Of a stretch of 64,000 nt of DNA, positions 35,110-46,739 are shown one piece after another. The stretch is from Salvator merianae (taxonomy: Eukaryota; Chordata; Lepidosauria; Squamata; Teiidae), in contig QVOM02000034.1 in the NCBI GenBank assembly GCA_003586115.2, forward strand, positions 113,524,376-113,588,375, in the 5' to 3' direction. Each line of letters begins with the position of its first letter. The first letter of the stretch is position 1. The notes below the pieces were generated by a model. That model saw only the letters and a list, made by a program, of their open reading frames with translations. It had not been told where the DNA came from and made no database searches. Made by a program: the position numbers and the translations under genes.

Positions 35110-35401
35110 CATATAGGGACTTATTAGTATTTTGTTCATTTTTTTCTTCTTTTATGGCCTTTACTCTAAAGAGAACAAGGTATTAAATACAATTGCCCCG
35201 TCCCCCATTTTAACTCAATGATTTCTCGTTTCTAGCTAACACCATAGCTAATCAAGTACATCAGCTACTTGTCATCATGGATGACAAAACTTCAATCTTC
35301 CTCTTCCTGTATTCCTAGTGTAAAGTGGTCCTCTCTTGCCAGCTGTTAGTTATTTTCAGTGTAAGCCCGGTGCTTCAAGAGACATATGCTATGTCTGCAC
35401 G

Positions 35402-36250
35402 TTTATTTATTTATTTATTTGCATTTTTATCCCACCCTATACCTGAAGGTCTCAGGGTGGGTTACAACAATTAAAACAAAACAAAACAAAAACTCATAAA
35501 AGGTATGCAATAAAACAGTAGTCTGAAAGTAGGGAGGGAAAGCTATACCTTTAGGCAAAGGCAAGGGTAAATAGGTGCGTCTTTATTGTTCTCCTAAAGA
35601 TGCAAAGTGAAGAAGCTTGACGCACCTCAGGGGGAAGTGTGTTCCACACTCTGGGGGTCACCATGAAAAGGCCCTATCCCAAGTGCCCACCCCTTTAGCT
35701 GTTGAAAGTGGTGGTACAACCAGGAGGGCCTCATCTGCAGATCTTAAGGCACAGGCAGGCTGATATGGGAGAAGATGCTCCTTTAGGTATTTAGGGCCCA
35801 AGTCATTTAGGGCCTTATAGGTTAAGGTTAACACCTTGAATTGGGCTCAGTAGTGAATTGGCAGCCAGTGCAGCTCTTTTAAGACCGGCATGATATGCAT
35901 CTGGCCAGCTGTTCCAGTCAGCAGTCTTGCTGCTGCATTCTGCACCAGTTGCTGCTTCTGAACCGCCTTCAAGGGCAGCTCCATGTAAAGTGCGTTACAG
36001 TAATCTAATTTGGAAGTTACCAAAGCATGGATTACTGTGGCCAGATTATCTCTGTTCAGAAGGGGTCATAGTTGGCGAATCAGCTGTAGCCGGAGGTATG
36101 CATTCTTGGCCATCGCCTCCACCTGAGTTTCAAGGGTAAGCATAGAGTCCAAAAGTACACCCAGATTCCACACATGTCATTTCCAGGACAAAGCAACCCC
36201 ATCAAGGGTCAGGTGCCTTCTAACTTCATGGACCCAAGATCCTCTGACAC
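35402..36250 (-). pseudogene. L2/CR1-clade LINE, 3' part of ORF2 with (AAAT)n tail
   Basis: On the minus strand the translation gives LGVLLDSMLTLETQVEA, then VIHALVTSKLDYCNALYMEL, then QLVQNAAARLLTG and FKVLTLTYKALNDLGPKYL. This is the conserved region C-terminal to the reverse-transcriptase core in L2/CR1-clade LINE ORF2. One or two in-frame stops are present. The 3' UTR ends in a (TAAA)n tail seen as TTTA repeats at 35402-35420. The copy is 5'-truncated at about 36250, as usual for target-primed insertion. Confidence 0.85.
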
Positions 36251-36259
36251 ACAGTACCT

Positions 36260-37115
36260 CTGTCTTCTCATGACTTGACATGCACCTTGTCATGACTTTT
36301 GTATCACACTATTCTCTTAGCATCATGACAATCTATTGTCTACATACAGTGTGGACACACATATAAGCAGCCAGGTTGGAGAATCTCTCATGATCCTATG
36401 AAATAAAAACTTCCAGACTCACTTCATAGTAACATAAGGACCTCTCAACCCTGGATGTCCATATGAATGCTCTTATCTTGTGAAAAACAAAATCACTTAT
36501 GATGCTGTGATAACAGATTGGTGACAAGGTGAGAACCTGGACATATTTAGTCAGGCAGTCTTTATTTTACTAGTTATGCATTATTTTCAAAATTGCTTAT
36601 TGATTTTGCTATACGCCTTACTTTCTCCATTGCGCATTGAAGAGAAAGATATCTGAACAGGCAGTGTTTAAGAGTAAGTTTTTGTATTACATCTTCACAT
36701 CCAGGAAAATATATATATATATGTGTATTTATAGAACTTGTATCTCTAAAATTATTCAAAAATGCTTTTCAGGCATTTTAGCTTATCAGAGTCATCAGGT
36801 TTTGCTGAGATATTTGTAGAAATTCCTTATCACATTGCTTATTTATATATCTGCCCCTCACACCACTTTGACAAGGAAGGTCATGGCAACAGAAATAGGT
36901 CAGACTTTATTCATCAGTGAAAAGAATCTGCATCAACATGGTATTGAATAGCTGTAGGAGATGATGGCTAACTTCCTGGGTAACCCTTCTGTGCAGTAGT
37001 GGTCTGAACACAAATTTGGTCAATCCAAGTCTATTCTGATTTGCCATATATTTATCTAATGAAAATGTATTTTCTATACAACACATTTTTTTCCAACCAA
37101 AACTGAAAAGCAAAA
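36260..37115. other. No recognisable feature
   Basis: AT-rich sequence with a short TA run at about 36710-36724; nothing else seen. Confidence 0.5.
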
Positions 37116-37120
37116 TCCAT

Positions 37121-37735
37121 CATTTTATTATTTATTTCCAAGCATTTATATCCCACCTTACTCCAGAAAGTCCAAGGGTAGGTCACAGCATTCAATAAAA
37201 TAAACAATATAAAACATAAATAATATCAGTAAAACATTATTAAATGAAAACATAATTAAAATACAACCCTCCCACCCTAGCAAGACTATATTAAAAGGGA
37301 GATAACAGCAAGTTCTGGGTGAGGGGGTGCAATCTGACCAGGTATTGAAAGTCACAGAACCAGGCTCTCTGGTGTACCTTTTCTCAGAGGTTATTCTTCA
37401 ACGACTGGGAGCCACCACAGAAAAGTCCCTCACATGTTGTCACCTCTCCAACCTCTGATGATAATGGAAATACAAGGGCTTCCTTGTATTTAGGGCAGAT
37501 GTGTGTGATAGCACATGCTCTTTCAGAAACATGGGTCCATTCAAGCCACTTAGAACTTTATATACAAAAGTTAACACTTTGAATTGGACTCAGCAGTGAA
37601 TAGGCACCTAGTGAAGATCTTTTATTTTATGTGCATCTTGCCAAAAATTCCTGTCAGCATTCTGTACTAGTTACAGCTTCTAGACAGTCTTCAAGGGTAG
37701 CCCCATGTTGAGCACATTATAGTAATTTAGTACTC
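37121..37735 (-). pseudogene. Second L2/CR1-clade LINE 3' fragment
   Basis: Collinear with the copy at 35402-36250 but more diverged. It has the T/A-rich tail end, the TATCCCACCTTACTCC box, GCCACCACAGAAAAG, AACTTTGAATTGGACTCAGCA and, at the 5'-truncated side, ACAGTCTTCAAGGGTAGCCC. Reading frames are broken. It is in the same orientation as the first copy. Confidence 0.8.
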
Positions 37736-37779
37736 CACAGCTTGATTGGTAACAGCTATCCTGCTCCCAGACAAATGCA

Positions 37780-37920
37780 CTTGCACCTGCTTCTGGGTGT
37801 GAATGCATGGCTGCATCATGTGCCGTGGTTGCATCTGCACAATCGTGCAATCACATCTGCATACACTGGTATGATCCAGTTGCCATGGCAGTGAATGTGA
37901 ATGCTGGTATCCTGCTCATA
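37780..37920. repeat. Short repeat related to 1490-1560
   Basis: Contains GCATCTGCACAATCGTGCAA, similar in inverse orientation to a palindrome-rich part of the block at 1193-1788. Probably a MITE fragment; no ends defined. Confidence 0.35.
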
Positions 37921-38205
37921 TTCAAGTCTAGGGCCCTGCACTTTGTTGAAAATGGAGTTTGACGAAGCAAGCAAAAATCAGGGCAGCCTTATGAGGCAGC
38001 TCCATGCCATCAGTTTCATTTTACTCAAGGAGAAAAGTCTTCTCTTCTCTGACGGAAAAAGACAAACCTTCTAATGGTGAACTGGAAAGGTTTTGTTTTG
38101 TTTTGCTTTGCTTTGCCTTGTTTATTTTTTTTAAAAAAGATCTTAATAGTGCAGTGAGAGGAATGCAAAGATCACCAAGAAATTTTGCAAACCTTCCCAC
38201 AGTGT

Positions 38206-38280
38206 TACTCATTTATGTATTATTTATGTTATATGCCACCCTTCACTCTGAGATTCCAGAATAGCTTACACAACAGGAAC
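38206..38280 (-). mobile_element. LINE 3' end fragment
   Basis: ATTTATG repeats followed by TATGCCACCCTTCACTCTGAG and CAGAATAGCTTACACAAC correspond to the 3' terminal box of the L2/CR1-clade LINEs at 35402 and 37121. Only the last 75 bases are clear. Confidence 0.55.
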
Positions 38281-38549
38281 TGATTTCAATGACTGCAAAA
38301 ATGCACTCCCTATCACATGTGGAATAAGGGAGTTTGTGGAAGATTTCCCTCCACTTTCCTCAGGTAAGAGTGAAATTTTTCAACTACAACATTCTCCAAC
38401 TCAGTTCTTTCCGGGTGCTTTGGAGAACAATTATATTCAGTTGCAGCCAACATTTTTCTACTGCATCTACATCACCTATTACTTCTCTTTCTGAGCAATA
38501 GATTGGCCACTTAGGTTCTAATGACAACAAGCATTCTTCAGTCATGTTG

Positions 38550-38727
38550 GCCCTTTCTGCACTTGGACTTATTCCAGATTATATCTCAGAATAGGGACCT
38601 GCCATCTGCATGCTAGTGCAGACTATGGTAGGCCTTGGGCAAGTCCTTTCATAGTTTGCACTAGCGTGTGGATAGCAGATCCCTACTCTGGGATATAATC
38701 CACAATAAGGCCAAGTGCAGAAAGGGC
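38550..38727. mobile_element. 178-bp MITE (copy 1)
   Basis: The ends GCCCTTTCTGCACTTGG and CCAAGTGCAGAAAGGGC are perfect inverted repeats. The body is nearly palindromic: ATAGGGACCTGCCATCTGCA appears inverted, with changes, in the right arm. Flanks TGTTG and AATTG agree only in TTG. Same length as the copy at 42374. Confidence 0.85.
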
Positions 38728-39199
38728 AATTGTCAGGAATCCAATATGTTTCAACATATATTCAAATATTAACAAGCAAAGCTAACTACAGAAATAGCTA
38801 GAAGGGACGGAAGTGACTGCTTCAAGGCCTGTCCCATTTTCAAACATGTGGCACTTTTCAAAGTGAAGAAATGAATCAAATCTGGATGAATTAAAATATG
38901 TTTGGGCAAATCCCAGACAAGTATAATAAGCTATTAAATACAGAGCTTTGTGATTCCCAGATGAAACTTTTTAAATTCCATCAAGGGAAAATTCCTGGGA
39001 CATGTGGATATTGTGTGACTTGCCCAAGCATATGCAGATTTCCTCATGTTTCTTGACTTGTTTATGACAAATCAGCCTCTTATCAGCAGTGTGAATCAGA
39101 CTTTCTTATGAAAGAAAGAAAGACACCCCCCCTCCTTCCACCACATTGAGCTTCTGCTTGTGGATTTATTTGTGACAGTTACTGTCTTACCATCACAAA

Positions 39200-39935
39200 G
39201 TGCCCATTTCTCTGTTAACAAGATAAAATGAATAAAATCTATTAAAATCCATGAAATATAATGAAATTAAGCATAAGTTTAAAAGGAGTAAAATACCAGC
39301 TGGATAAAACAGTAAAAAGAAGCAACAGAAGTCTTGAATGACAGCATGAGGAAGAAACATCTTAAAAATCAAAGTCAAGAGTGAAAAAAGAACATTTTTA
39401 CCAGCTACTCAAAGATATGTGAAGATAGAGCCCAATACGGGCAGTTTCTGGGAGAGGCAATTCTGTTTTGGGTGCAAGGGGAAGGTGTCCCCATCCATGG
39501 TGCCCTCCTTGTCTTCATTTTGGAGCAAGAAGGCATCATTTTCCACAGGTCCTCCTTGCAGGTTGGGAAGAAACTGCTCTGCTTTGTAGGTGCCTCTGAA
39601 AACAATTGTGCCAGAAATTAGTGTTTACTGGTTGCCACTGAAAATGGAGATGGGGCAGCAGCAGGCACCTTTTTGAGATGATGAGGGTCATCTACAGAGG
39701 TAAGTGGAGATACAGCCACACTTCAAAGGAAGGGTCATTGCAGAGCCTAGGGGCAGCCACTACAAAGTCCCTTTCATGTGTTGCCATCCCACGGGCTATA
39801 GCAGGTGAGAGCACTACCAGCAAAAATCTTCCTGCAGAACTTATCATCTGGACTGATCTACATGAAAGGAGGAGGTGCTCCTTCAGACATTTGAAATCTG
39901 GATTGTACAGGCATATGTCAGTTGGACACATTTAT
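39200..39935 (-). mobile_element. Probable LINE 3' region (other subfamily)
   Basis: The segment resembles the 3' untranslated part of a CR1/L2-type LINE, including AGGGGCAGCCACTACAAAG, GAGGTGCTCCTTCAGACATTTG and an A-rich 3' side near 39220-39280. No coding part is readable. It may be a composite; boundaries are approximate. Confidence 0.45.
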
Positions 39936-40464
39936 TGATTCATCTTTGCAGCATGTAGCTCATACAATATAATACACTATCCCCTATCACAGCACAGTTT
40001 TAAATATTGAGTGGGGCAGTGCAGATGCAAACGTTCTTAAGTGAAATGACCTCTAATCTTTCAGAGCCAAATTGCAACAAAGATCATACAATGGCAAGAT
40101 CCATTTCAGTTAGGATTTGGACCTGGTTTTTGTACTAAACTGTCTTGGTCACTATGGTAGATGATCTGTGTCATGCAAAGAATCGCTTTATTACACAACA
40201 AGCAGTAAAAATAAACAAGAGACAACAAAGAAGCAAGTGACTCAATGTTGGGTGAATTAATCACATGGCAATATGCAACTAACAGCAAGAAAACACTTTA
40301 ACTAATAGCAGGAAAACACTTTTAAACATTTCCAAGGTGGAAGTGAATAAGGCAAACGGTAATTTGTAAGAAAAGGAAAATATAATTGTGGCTGTAACAA
40401 GTGACAAGTGACACAATGATTGGTTTGTAGCAAGAGGGGTAAAAGTTAGTAATAGCTTCAGCAC

Positions 40465-41598
40465 TAGGGATGTGCACGAAAGGAATTTTCGCTGTTCGTT
40501 TCGCAAAGCATCGAAGCTCCATTGCTTCGTTTTCGTACGAAAACGGAGGTCGCGAAAATGGCGACTTTCGTTTTCGCCGCGAAAATTTTCGCAAAAAACC
40601 CGGAAGTGCAAAATGAACGAAATAAGTAGCGAAAACACTTCTTTCTATAGGGAAACGCCGCATATCCCCCTGCCCTGTCCCTTCTATATTTGACCGTCCA
40701 CGTTGCTAATTTAAGGAGTTGCTTTGTTAAAGGTAAAAATTTCACGGAGCTTACTTTTAGCTGGCGCCTGGTTATAGCAGGATTCAAAGCAACGAAGGCA
40801 CGTTGGGGGTTCCTCACTGCAGATCGCGAGGTTGCTTGGAAGTGCTATGATTTTGCTAATACTCCAGAGAGGCGAAAGCAAGCGAAAGCCAGTGAAGGGA
40901 TTTTTTTCGCTTTGATTTTTCGTCATTTTCGATGCCTTTTCGATGCTCATGTCTGTGCGCGCATGCGCGCTAACTTCTGTCACTTTAACTTATCTGCGTG
41001 ACTCGTCGCTGGCTGCCGTCCGTGCCGATCCTTTGGGACACAGAAATTATTACCTCGCCTACGAGGCGGGCGGGCTCAGCCAGCGACGCGCAAAGCAATT
41101 GCCTTCAGCTAAGCGCGTAATTTAGAAGACTGGAGGCAGCCGCAGGATTAAATAACTCCCTCCCTACTTCCGAGCAGCAGCGAAATGACGCCTCGCCTTG
41201 CCCTCTGTTTCAAACCGCAGAACTATATACCACCATCAAAGAAGTTTTATTAACTCCTAGCCATCTGAGTTTCTCATCCTCATGCGGTGCGATCGCTGCG
41301 AGGCAGGCGAAGAGTTAAAAAAATACCGTCTTTCCTAATGTGATGCATTACAATTTCCACCTCTAGAGGCAAAGAGACTTGAGACTACAAAGCCACCAAG
41401 CTTTAAGGCTTCGAAGTTTTCGCAGCGAAAAAAGACGAAAGCGGCCGTTTGCAGCGAGTGATGAAATTAGCGAAAATGGCCGGGACTTTTGCCATTCACT
41501 TTCGCAATGGAGATGCTACTTCGCATTCGATGCGAAAGTCGCGAAGCAACGAAATTCATACGAAATTTTGTTGCTTCGAAATTTCGTGCACACCCCTA
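40465..41598. mobile_element. 1134-bp hAT non-autonomous element with perfect 8-bp TSD
   Basis: The terminal inverted repeats are TAGGGATGTGCACGAAAG and TTTCGTGCACACCCCTA. TTCAGCAC is duplicated exactly (40457-40464 and 41599-41606). The subterminal regions are packed with GCGAAAA/TTTTCGC motifs, probably transposase-binding repeats. The centre is GC-rich with CGCGCATGCGCGC near 40957-40969. No transposase frame is convincing; the 90-117-codon frames are not recognisable. Family ends match 23789 and 21029. Confidence 0.9.
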
Positions 41599-41699
41599 TT
41601 CAGCACAGGATACATAGTTTACAGCAACGGTTTCCAATGCTTCTCATGCTTAAAGCCAGGTGGTGGAGCATATAATTAAGTGTCAGCATGCTCACTAGT

Positions 41700-41960
41700 G
41701 AAGTGCATCCACACTGTGTGGAGGCCCTCACAATCGGGAGCAGGCTACAGCTGCTTCTGATCACTACTAGCTGTGAAGCACAAAATCATGCTCTATAGCT
41801 GTACCAGGAGCAGCTGATCTGTTCCTAATCCACTGCATTCCTACCCTCTTCCAGGTGTGAACACTGTGCTGTGTGGCAGTGGCTGGATGTTTCCTAACCC
41901 ACTATCATGGCACAGGTGTCCAGCAATAGCACTGTGAGGGCCGGAAGCCCAGGACTTTTT
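41700..41960. mobile_element. Candidate MITE fragment
   Basis: AGTGCATCCACACTG at the left resembles the terminal repeats of the 5-bp-duplication group, and the interior has short inverted segments. A right end (GTGTGAACACTGT near 41854) is possible, but the flanks do not match. Confidence 0.35.
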
Positions 41961-42373
41961 GCACTTTGAACTAGCAAGCATCAGGGACGCTTGCTAGCAA
42001 AGTGAGCAGGGAAGTAGATTAAAGAGCTCAGCAAGGCATGTTATGTGGGGATTTATCTCAGTCCATCAATAATTAGGCAAGAGGCAGCAGATCCAAGATA
42101 ACACTTAGTTTTAAGTGCTTTTGCAGCTGGGGAGAGGTGGTGCCATGAGTTGGAGCACCTCAATTGAATGAACTCCACCCCTGCAATTCCCCATTTGAAA
42201 TGTCATCAACTGCTGCTTCCCACACAATCATCAACTGAATTGGGGTGACTGCACTGATCCACAATCTCGCTTTTTCACCTTGATTTCTTGACATGCAGCA
42301 AGCCTGATGAGAGGAGAGTCTCTGGAGTGATTTCTTCAGTTGTCTGGAGCCCACACTTGCACAGCACACAAAG

Positions 42374-42551
42374 GCCCTTTCTGCACTTGGCCTTATACCA
42401 GATTATATCCTGGAATAGGGACCTGCCATCTGCATGCTAGTAGGAACCATGGCAGACCCCATGCAGGGCCTGCTGTAAACTTCACTAGCGTGCAGATAGC
42501 AGGTCCCTGTTGAGGAATATGATCCAGAATAAAGCCAAGTGCAGAAAGGGC
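42374..42551. mobile_element. 178-bp MITE (copy 2) with perfect CAAAG TSD
   Basis: The same perfect inverted ends as copy 1 (GCCCTTTCTGCACTTGG type) and the same length. CAAAG is present on both sides (42369-42373 and 42552-42556). The two copies differ at scattered positions, showing they are old, independent insertions. Confidence 0.9.
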
Positions 42552-42559
42552 CAAAGTTC

Positions 42560-43405
42560 AACTTCTTGCAAGGATGGACTGAAGTTTATCTCTCATTGCA
42601 GGACAGAGGTAGTGGACTTCAAAGTAATCAAAGACAACCAAAAGACATTGTGGACTCAGTTAAATCCAGCAGTGTAGTGGACCTTCTTAGGAACCAGAAA
42701 TGTAATGGACCCAGTGAAAGCCACAGATAATGTGAACTCTGGGGGGACCAAAAACTGTTCAGGTCACAAAAGGGAAATAAGGAAGTTGGATACCCTTCAG
42801 GCTTTCCAAAACATAAGATGCATTAATCCAATCAGTTATTCAGTTTTGGCATCATAATATGATGCCAATCTTGTATTTGCTCTTGCCAAAGTCATAAACT
42901 TTAACCATTGCCTTGCTGCAACTTTTTTTTTTTTTTTTTTACTCACAAAATAACATTTAACAAAAGGGACTTCTGACGGGAAAAACAGATATTGTTGAAG
43001 ATTGGAATCAATGGATCCAGCAAAGGGTGTGAATGTGCCATGATAACAGTGTGTGTTCCAGTTCTATGCTTTCTATAACCTTAACTGGGACTCTAACTGG
43101 AGTACAAAGGTGCATTGCTATAAATAGTCTCTGGCACCAACTGGTCCAGATGCCAGGGTTCTGCTGCAGTTATAAAAAAGTTATGTCACAACAGATAGCA
43201 ATATTTATCCTGACAGAAGCATTTTCTAGCAATGTAGCACCCAAATGATTTGATAAGAGAATGGCAGCCTTACAGAGCCACTATATAGACAAGGACTTAC
43301 AGTGCCTTTCTAGTACCTTTAGAGGTCTTCTGTGTCTGTATGTTACCTGCACCCATGCTGCCCCAATCCCCATCACAGCAATATACCTGTAATCTAGGTT
43401 AAAGT
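42560..43405. other. No recognisable feature
   Basis: Unique-looking DNA with a T-run at 42922-42941; no gene or family recognised. Confidence 0.5.
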
Positions 43406-43414
43406 ACAGCAAAG

Positions 43415-43881
43415 TCCTTTCTGCTTTTATCTACTGTTATTCTGGATCAGTGAGGCTAGATTAACCCAGCCCACAGATCCAGATCACAGGGAGACAAGGA
43501 CAAGGATCAGGGCACCAATGGTGCTGATCTGAATTACCCTATGTAGCAACCACAAAACTCATGTGAACTTCATGACTGCACGTGCGCACGCACGCACGCA
43601 CACACACACACACACACACCAACTTCAAAGGCTAGGGACAAAAGTTCCTAGTCTCATGGTCTCTAGCGGGGTGCTTTTCGGCAGTGTGCTATGGCACACC
43701 ACTGAAAGGCACCTCCCAAGTTCCAGATCAGGGCTGTTGGTCTCTCTGGTAGACCCAATTAATTGAGTCCCTTAATCCAGATCTCACTCTGTCTCGTGCA
43801 GACAGAGCAGACCAGCGGGAGGGTGTGGGCTCATAGATCTGCACTAACATAATAAGGATTAAGGATCCATGCAGAAAGACC
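43415..43881. mobile_element. 467-bp transposon copy containing a CA microsatellite
   Basis: The left end TCCTTTCTGC and right end ATGCAGAAAGACC are inverted repeats. The right part (CACCACTGAAAGGCACC, then CTTAATCCAGATC, then TCTGCACTAACATAATAAGGAT) follows the ~465-bp family at 62931 and 4762. The flanks are CAAAG and CTGTG: both fit C-W-N-W-G but do not match each other. A CGCA/CA microsatellite (43579-43619) has expanded inside. Confidence 0.6.
43579..43619. repeat. (CGCA)n-(CA)n microsatellite
   Basis: A short CGCA run grades into about 11 CA units. Confidence 0.9.
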
Positions 43882-43966
43882 CTGTGACTGCTCCAATAAT
43901 GAGCAGTCACCTCCTTCCCCTGTGTGGGTTCACAGAGATGGGCAAGGAGCAATTTGAGACCTGCAG

Positions 43967-44205
43967 GCCCTTTCCACACTGACAAAGTCAGAGCAAAAAT
44001 GGCTGACTTCTGGTGGCAATTCTGGTCCCTGCCTGCGAGTCCTGGCAAGGTCCTCATTGCTGCAAGTGGAAATTATACTTGCACCAGCGTTCCAGCACCT
44101 CTACTTTGGCATGTAGAATGTGCCCACTGTTCCTATTGCTCCCATGGTGGCCAGGAGCTTCCCACCTCAAATCTTACCCCTTATAGGGTATCATGTGAAT
44201 GCAGC
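43967..44205. mobile_element. Candidate 239-bp MITE
   Basis: The left end GCCCTTTCCACAC and right end GTGAATGCAGC are imperfect inverted repeats of the same group. No matching flanks. The open frame over it is spurious. Confidence 0.45.
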
Positions 44206-44219
44206 CCTAGATAGGTAGC

Positions 44220-44795
44220 AAATAAAATGCATCTAATGTGCAATCATTGCAAGAGACAAATGTGAAGCCAGGTGCTGTGATTCGTTCACATTTAAGTACT
44301 TCTGAAATCTCACTGACTTATAAGTTAAGCATGCCCTTTAGTCTCTGTTGAAATCAATGGGACTTAAAAGTTCTTAGTTTGATTTGATAGAGATCAGAAC
44401 TGAATATTATTAAATCAAATTATATCTCAGTACTGTATATTTTGCCAAATGAATTTGCAAGGGTTTTTGGAGTATTTTGTGTGGCAAACGATAAGCAGAA
44501 AAATCTGTCAGACTCAGGCAAAAACTTAGAGTATAAGCTTTTTTGGATCTTAAGAGCTTTTCTCCAGAGGCTGATAAAACACTCAGGTGCTACATAGATT
44601 TATTCATGGGTATTTGTCAAGTCAAATAAAATAAGACATTCATAGCATTAGTCTCTCTCTCTATTTCCTCCCACCCCCAGAAAAGTCTGCAAGCACTTTA
44701 GAACTGTTCTGAATATGCAAAGAACTTCAGTCTGCACATTTTCTGCTGGATTGGGAACCATACATGCACAAACTGTATCATCTAATACATTGTAG
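44220..44795. other. No recognisable feature
   Basis: AT-rich, no motif or repeat I can name. Confidence 0.5.
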
Positions 44796-44804
44796 ATTTG
44801 CAAG

Positions 44805-45347
44805 AGTGTATTTACACTTACCTTTGGTATACCAGACCAAAGTGGGATGTTCAGGTCCGGATAACCAATCTGCTCTAAGCTGGGATGGATTGCTCCAGTA
44901 ACCTCACTGGAACAGCCTGTTCTACTAGCTCTGCAGCTTGTACCAGCTTCAAAGTGGCATGTGTGTGGGGGGAGCCTTCTGAATGTTCCAAAGGCTAGTG
45001 GTGAAAGTTCCCAGCCATTGGAGCTCCTGGGAGCCCCCATTTCAGTGTCATACTTTATTGCATTGCTAAAATAGGTTACCCATGGTATACTGGACCACAG
45101 AAGCATGCAGTCCACACTCCTCTGTGGTCTGGAATACCACCTCCTAATACGTCAGTAGATGTTGAAAAAGAGGTCTACAGATAGACTAAATCAGCACATC
45201 ATTTTGGGTACCCTAGCTTTGTCTATGATCCATCCTATACAAATGGAGCATACTAGGAGAAACGTTACTCTGTTCTGCTCTAAGTTGTGGATGAAAGAGG
45301 CCCAGAAGTACAACATGATCCAGAACAATGGTGAGTGTAGAAGTGGA
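44805..45347. mobile_element. ~543-bp member of the ~465-bp transposon family
   Basis: The left end AGTGTATTTACAC and right end GTGTAGAAGTGGA are inverted repeats, flanked by GCAAG and GGAAG (one mismatch). The box CCATTGGAGCTCCTGGGAGC, then CCCATTTCAGTGTCATAC, matches 63100-63130. It abuts transposon copy C with almost no gap. The 155-codon minus frame at 44648-45115 overlaps it and is not recognised. Confidence 0.6.
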
Positions 45348-45354
45348 GGAAGAC

Positions 45355-46735
45355 TGTGTGTATGTTGTGACATGGCATTTAATCAGTTTGCAATCCATTT
45401 CTAGTTCCTGCTGACTAAACATGTTTTTTTCTTTCTGTAGTTTTCTGGACTAAAATGCCAAAATCAGGACTACTTTGCATTTGAATTAAGAGAGTTCTAA
45501 GCCCATTTCAGATTGTTAGCCCATTTTACTTTGCAATGTGAGGACATGCAAGTAGACTATCTGGGGAGGGGACTGTACTGTACTTTTTTTTTTTTTTTAA
45601 TTATGCTTTGAATTTTTTAAGAAAAGAGAAAACACAGGAGAAGCTATCCTTCATTTACCTTGGACAACACCCTGTTCACTGCTGCTAAAATTGCCTATGC
45701 ACAGAAACAGAAAGAAGATAAAATATCTCTGGTAGATAATTTGTTGATTAAAATGACAGATCTTGCAGAGATGGACAATTGACTAACTGATTGAGAAACA
45801 AGACTGTAGATATGTTTGTTAAAAACTGGAAATCCTTTATTGACTTTCCACAATAATTAGAGAATACTTTGTTATCGTTGGATTTGAAGAATAAAGATGA
45901 AATAAGACAGGTCAGAAGAAGGGAAACCAAGAGGGACAAGAAACAAGAAATTTAGATGAAATTTTTGAAGAAAGGGGGAAGCCAAAATGTAATGAACTAT
46001 CAATCAATAAGACTTTTACACAAAGCCAGCACTGTGCTCTAGAGACTCTAGGGCAAACAGCACAGTACAGCTTTCTTCAAGAATGCCATGGGGTGAGGGT
46101 GCATGCTGGCTGGTGTATGCCTCAGCTGTGCTGCTTGGGGGTGCAGTCATCTTACTCCAACAAATAACTCACGCCATTATCAATTTAGCTATCGGCACCA
46201 CACAACTACATATTGGGACACATGCCGCTGTGGATGACTCAGGGGGAAGTGATGCAGAGTCCAATTGCTGACCACTAATTTCAGTGTCATGATAATGAAC
46301 CTCCGCACATATTCCCCCTTTCATGGACCTCTCCCTGCTTTTTCACTACTTTGAAGCTCTGCTTGGGTGGATACAGGCTGGAGGGGGAGAAGGAGCAAAT
46401 GGTGAACAACCAGTAACACCACCAAGGGAATCCATGTTCTGCGATGGCAACAGGGAGATACAGAGGATGGAGTTTGACTTTCCTACCCCTGTGAAGTCAA
46501 GGTTTGAACGTTGGGACTGCAGCCAATCACTGACTGCACAGGGAGGGGAATTTGGTAAGGGCTGGAGACAGAAAGGTATGGTTTCCCCATGTCAAGCACG
46601 AAGAAAATTAGGTGTGACAATGAGCAAGTCCAAATTGAGTTCATGTTATAATGCAATTGTGGGAACAACCAGAATACGTACTCAGACCTCATTCTCCTCC
46701 AGTACAGATTAAATTTACAATGTGCGGCTTTGGCT
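45355..46735 (+). mobile_element. DNA transposon copy C, interrupted by an L1 fragment
   Basis: The left part (45355-45575) matches copy A from its left end: GACATGGCATTTAATCAG, then TTTTCTGGACTAAAATG, then CCCATTTTACTTTG. The right part (about 46440-46735) matches A's right part: AAGTCAAGGTTTGAACGTTG, then GGAGGGGAATT, then GATTAAATTTACAATGTG. The middle is split by the L1 tail at 45590-45995 and unassigned sequence. Ends are decayed and no duplication is legible. Confidence 0.65.
45590..45995 (+). pseudogene. L1 ORF2 C-terminal fragment nested in copy C
   Basis: The translation reads FTAAKIAYAQKQKEDKISLV, then LLIKMTDLAEMD and, after frame breaks, NWKSFIDF. This follows the C-terminal segment of L1 ORF2 (A-IAYAQ-WK, W--K---LAEM-KLT, then W-PF--FL). 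The stop after AEMD and later shifts show it is dead. No endonuclease or reverse transcriptase part is present, so it is a 5'-truncated insertion. Confidence 0.7.
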
Positions 46736-46739
46736 ACCT

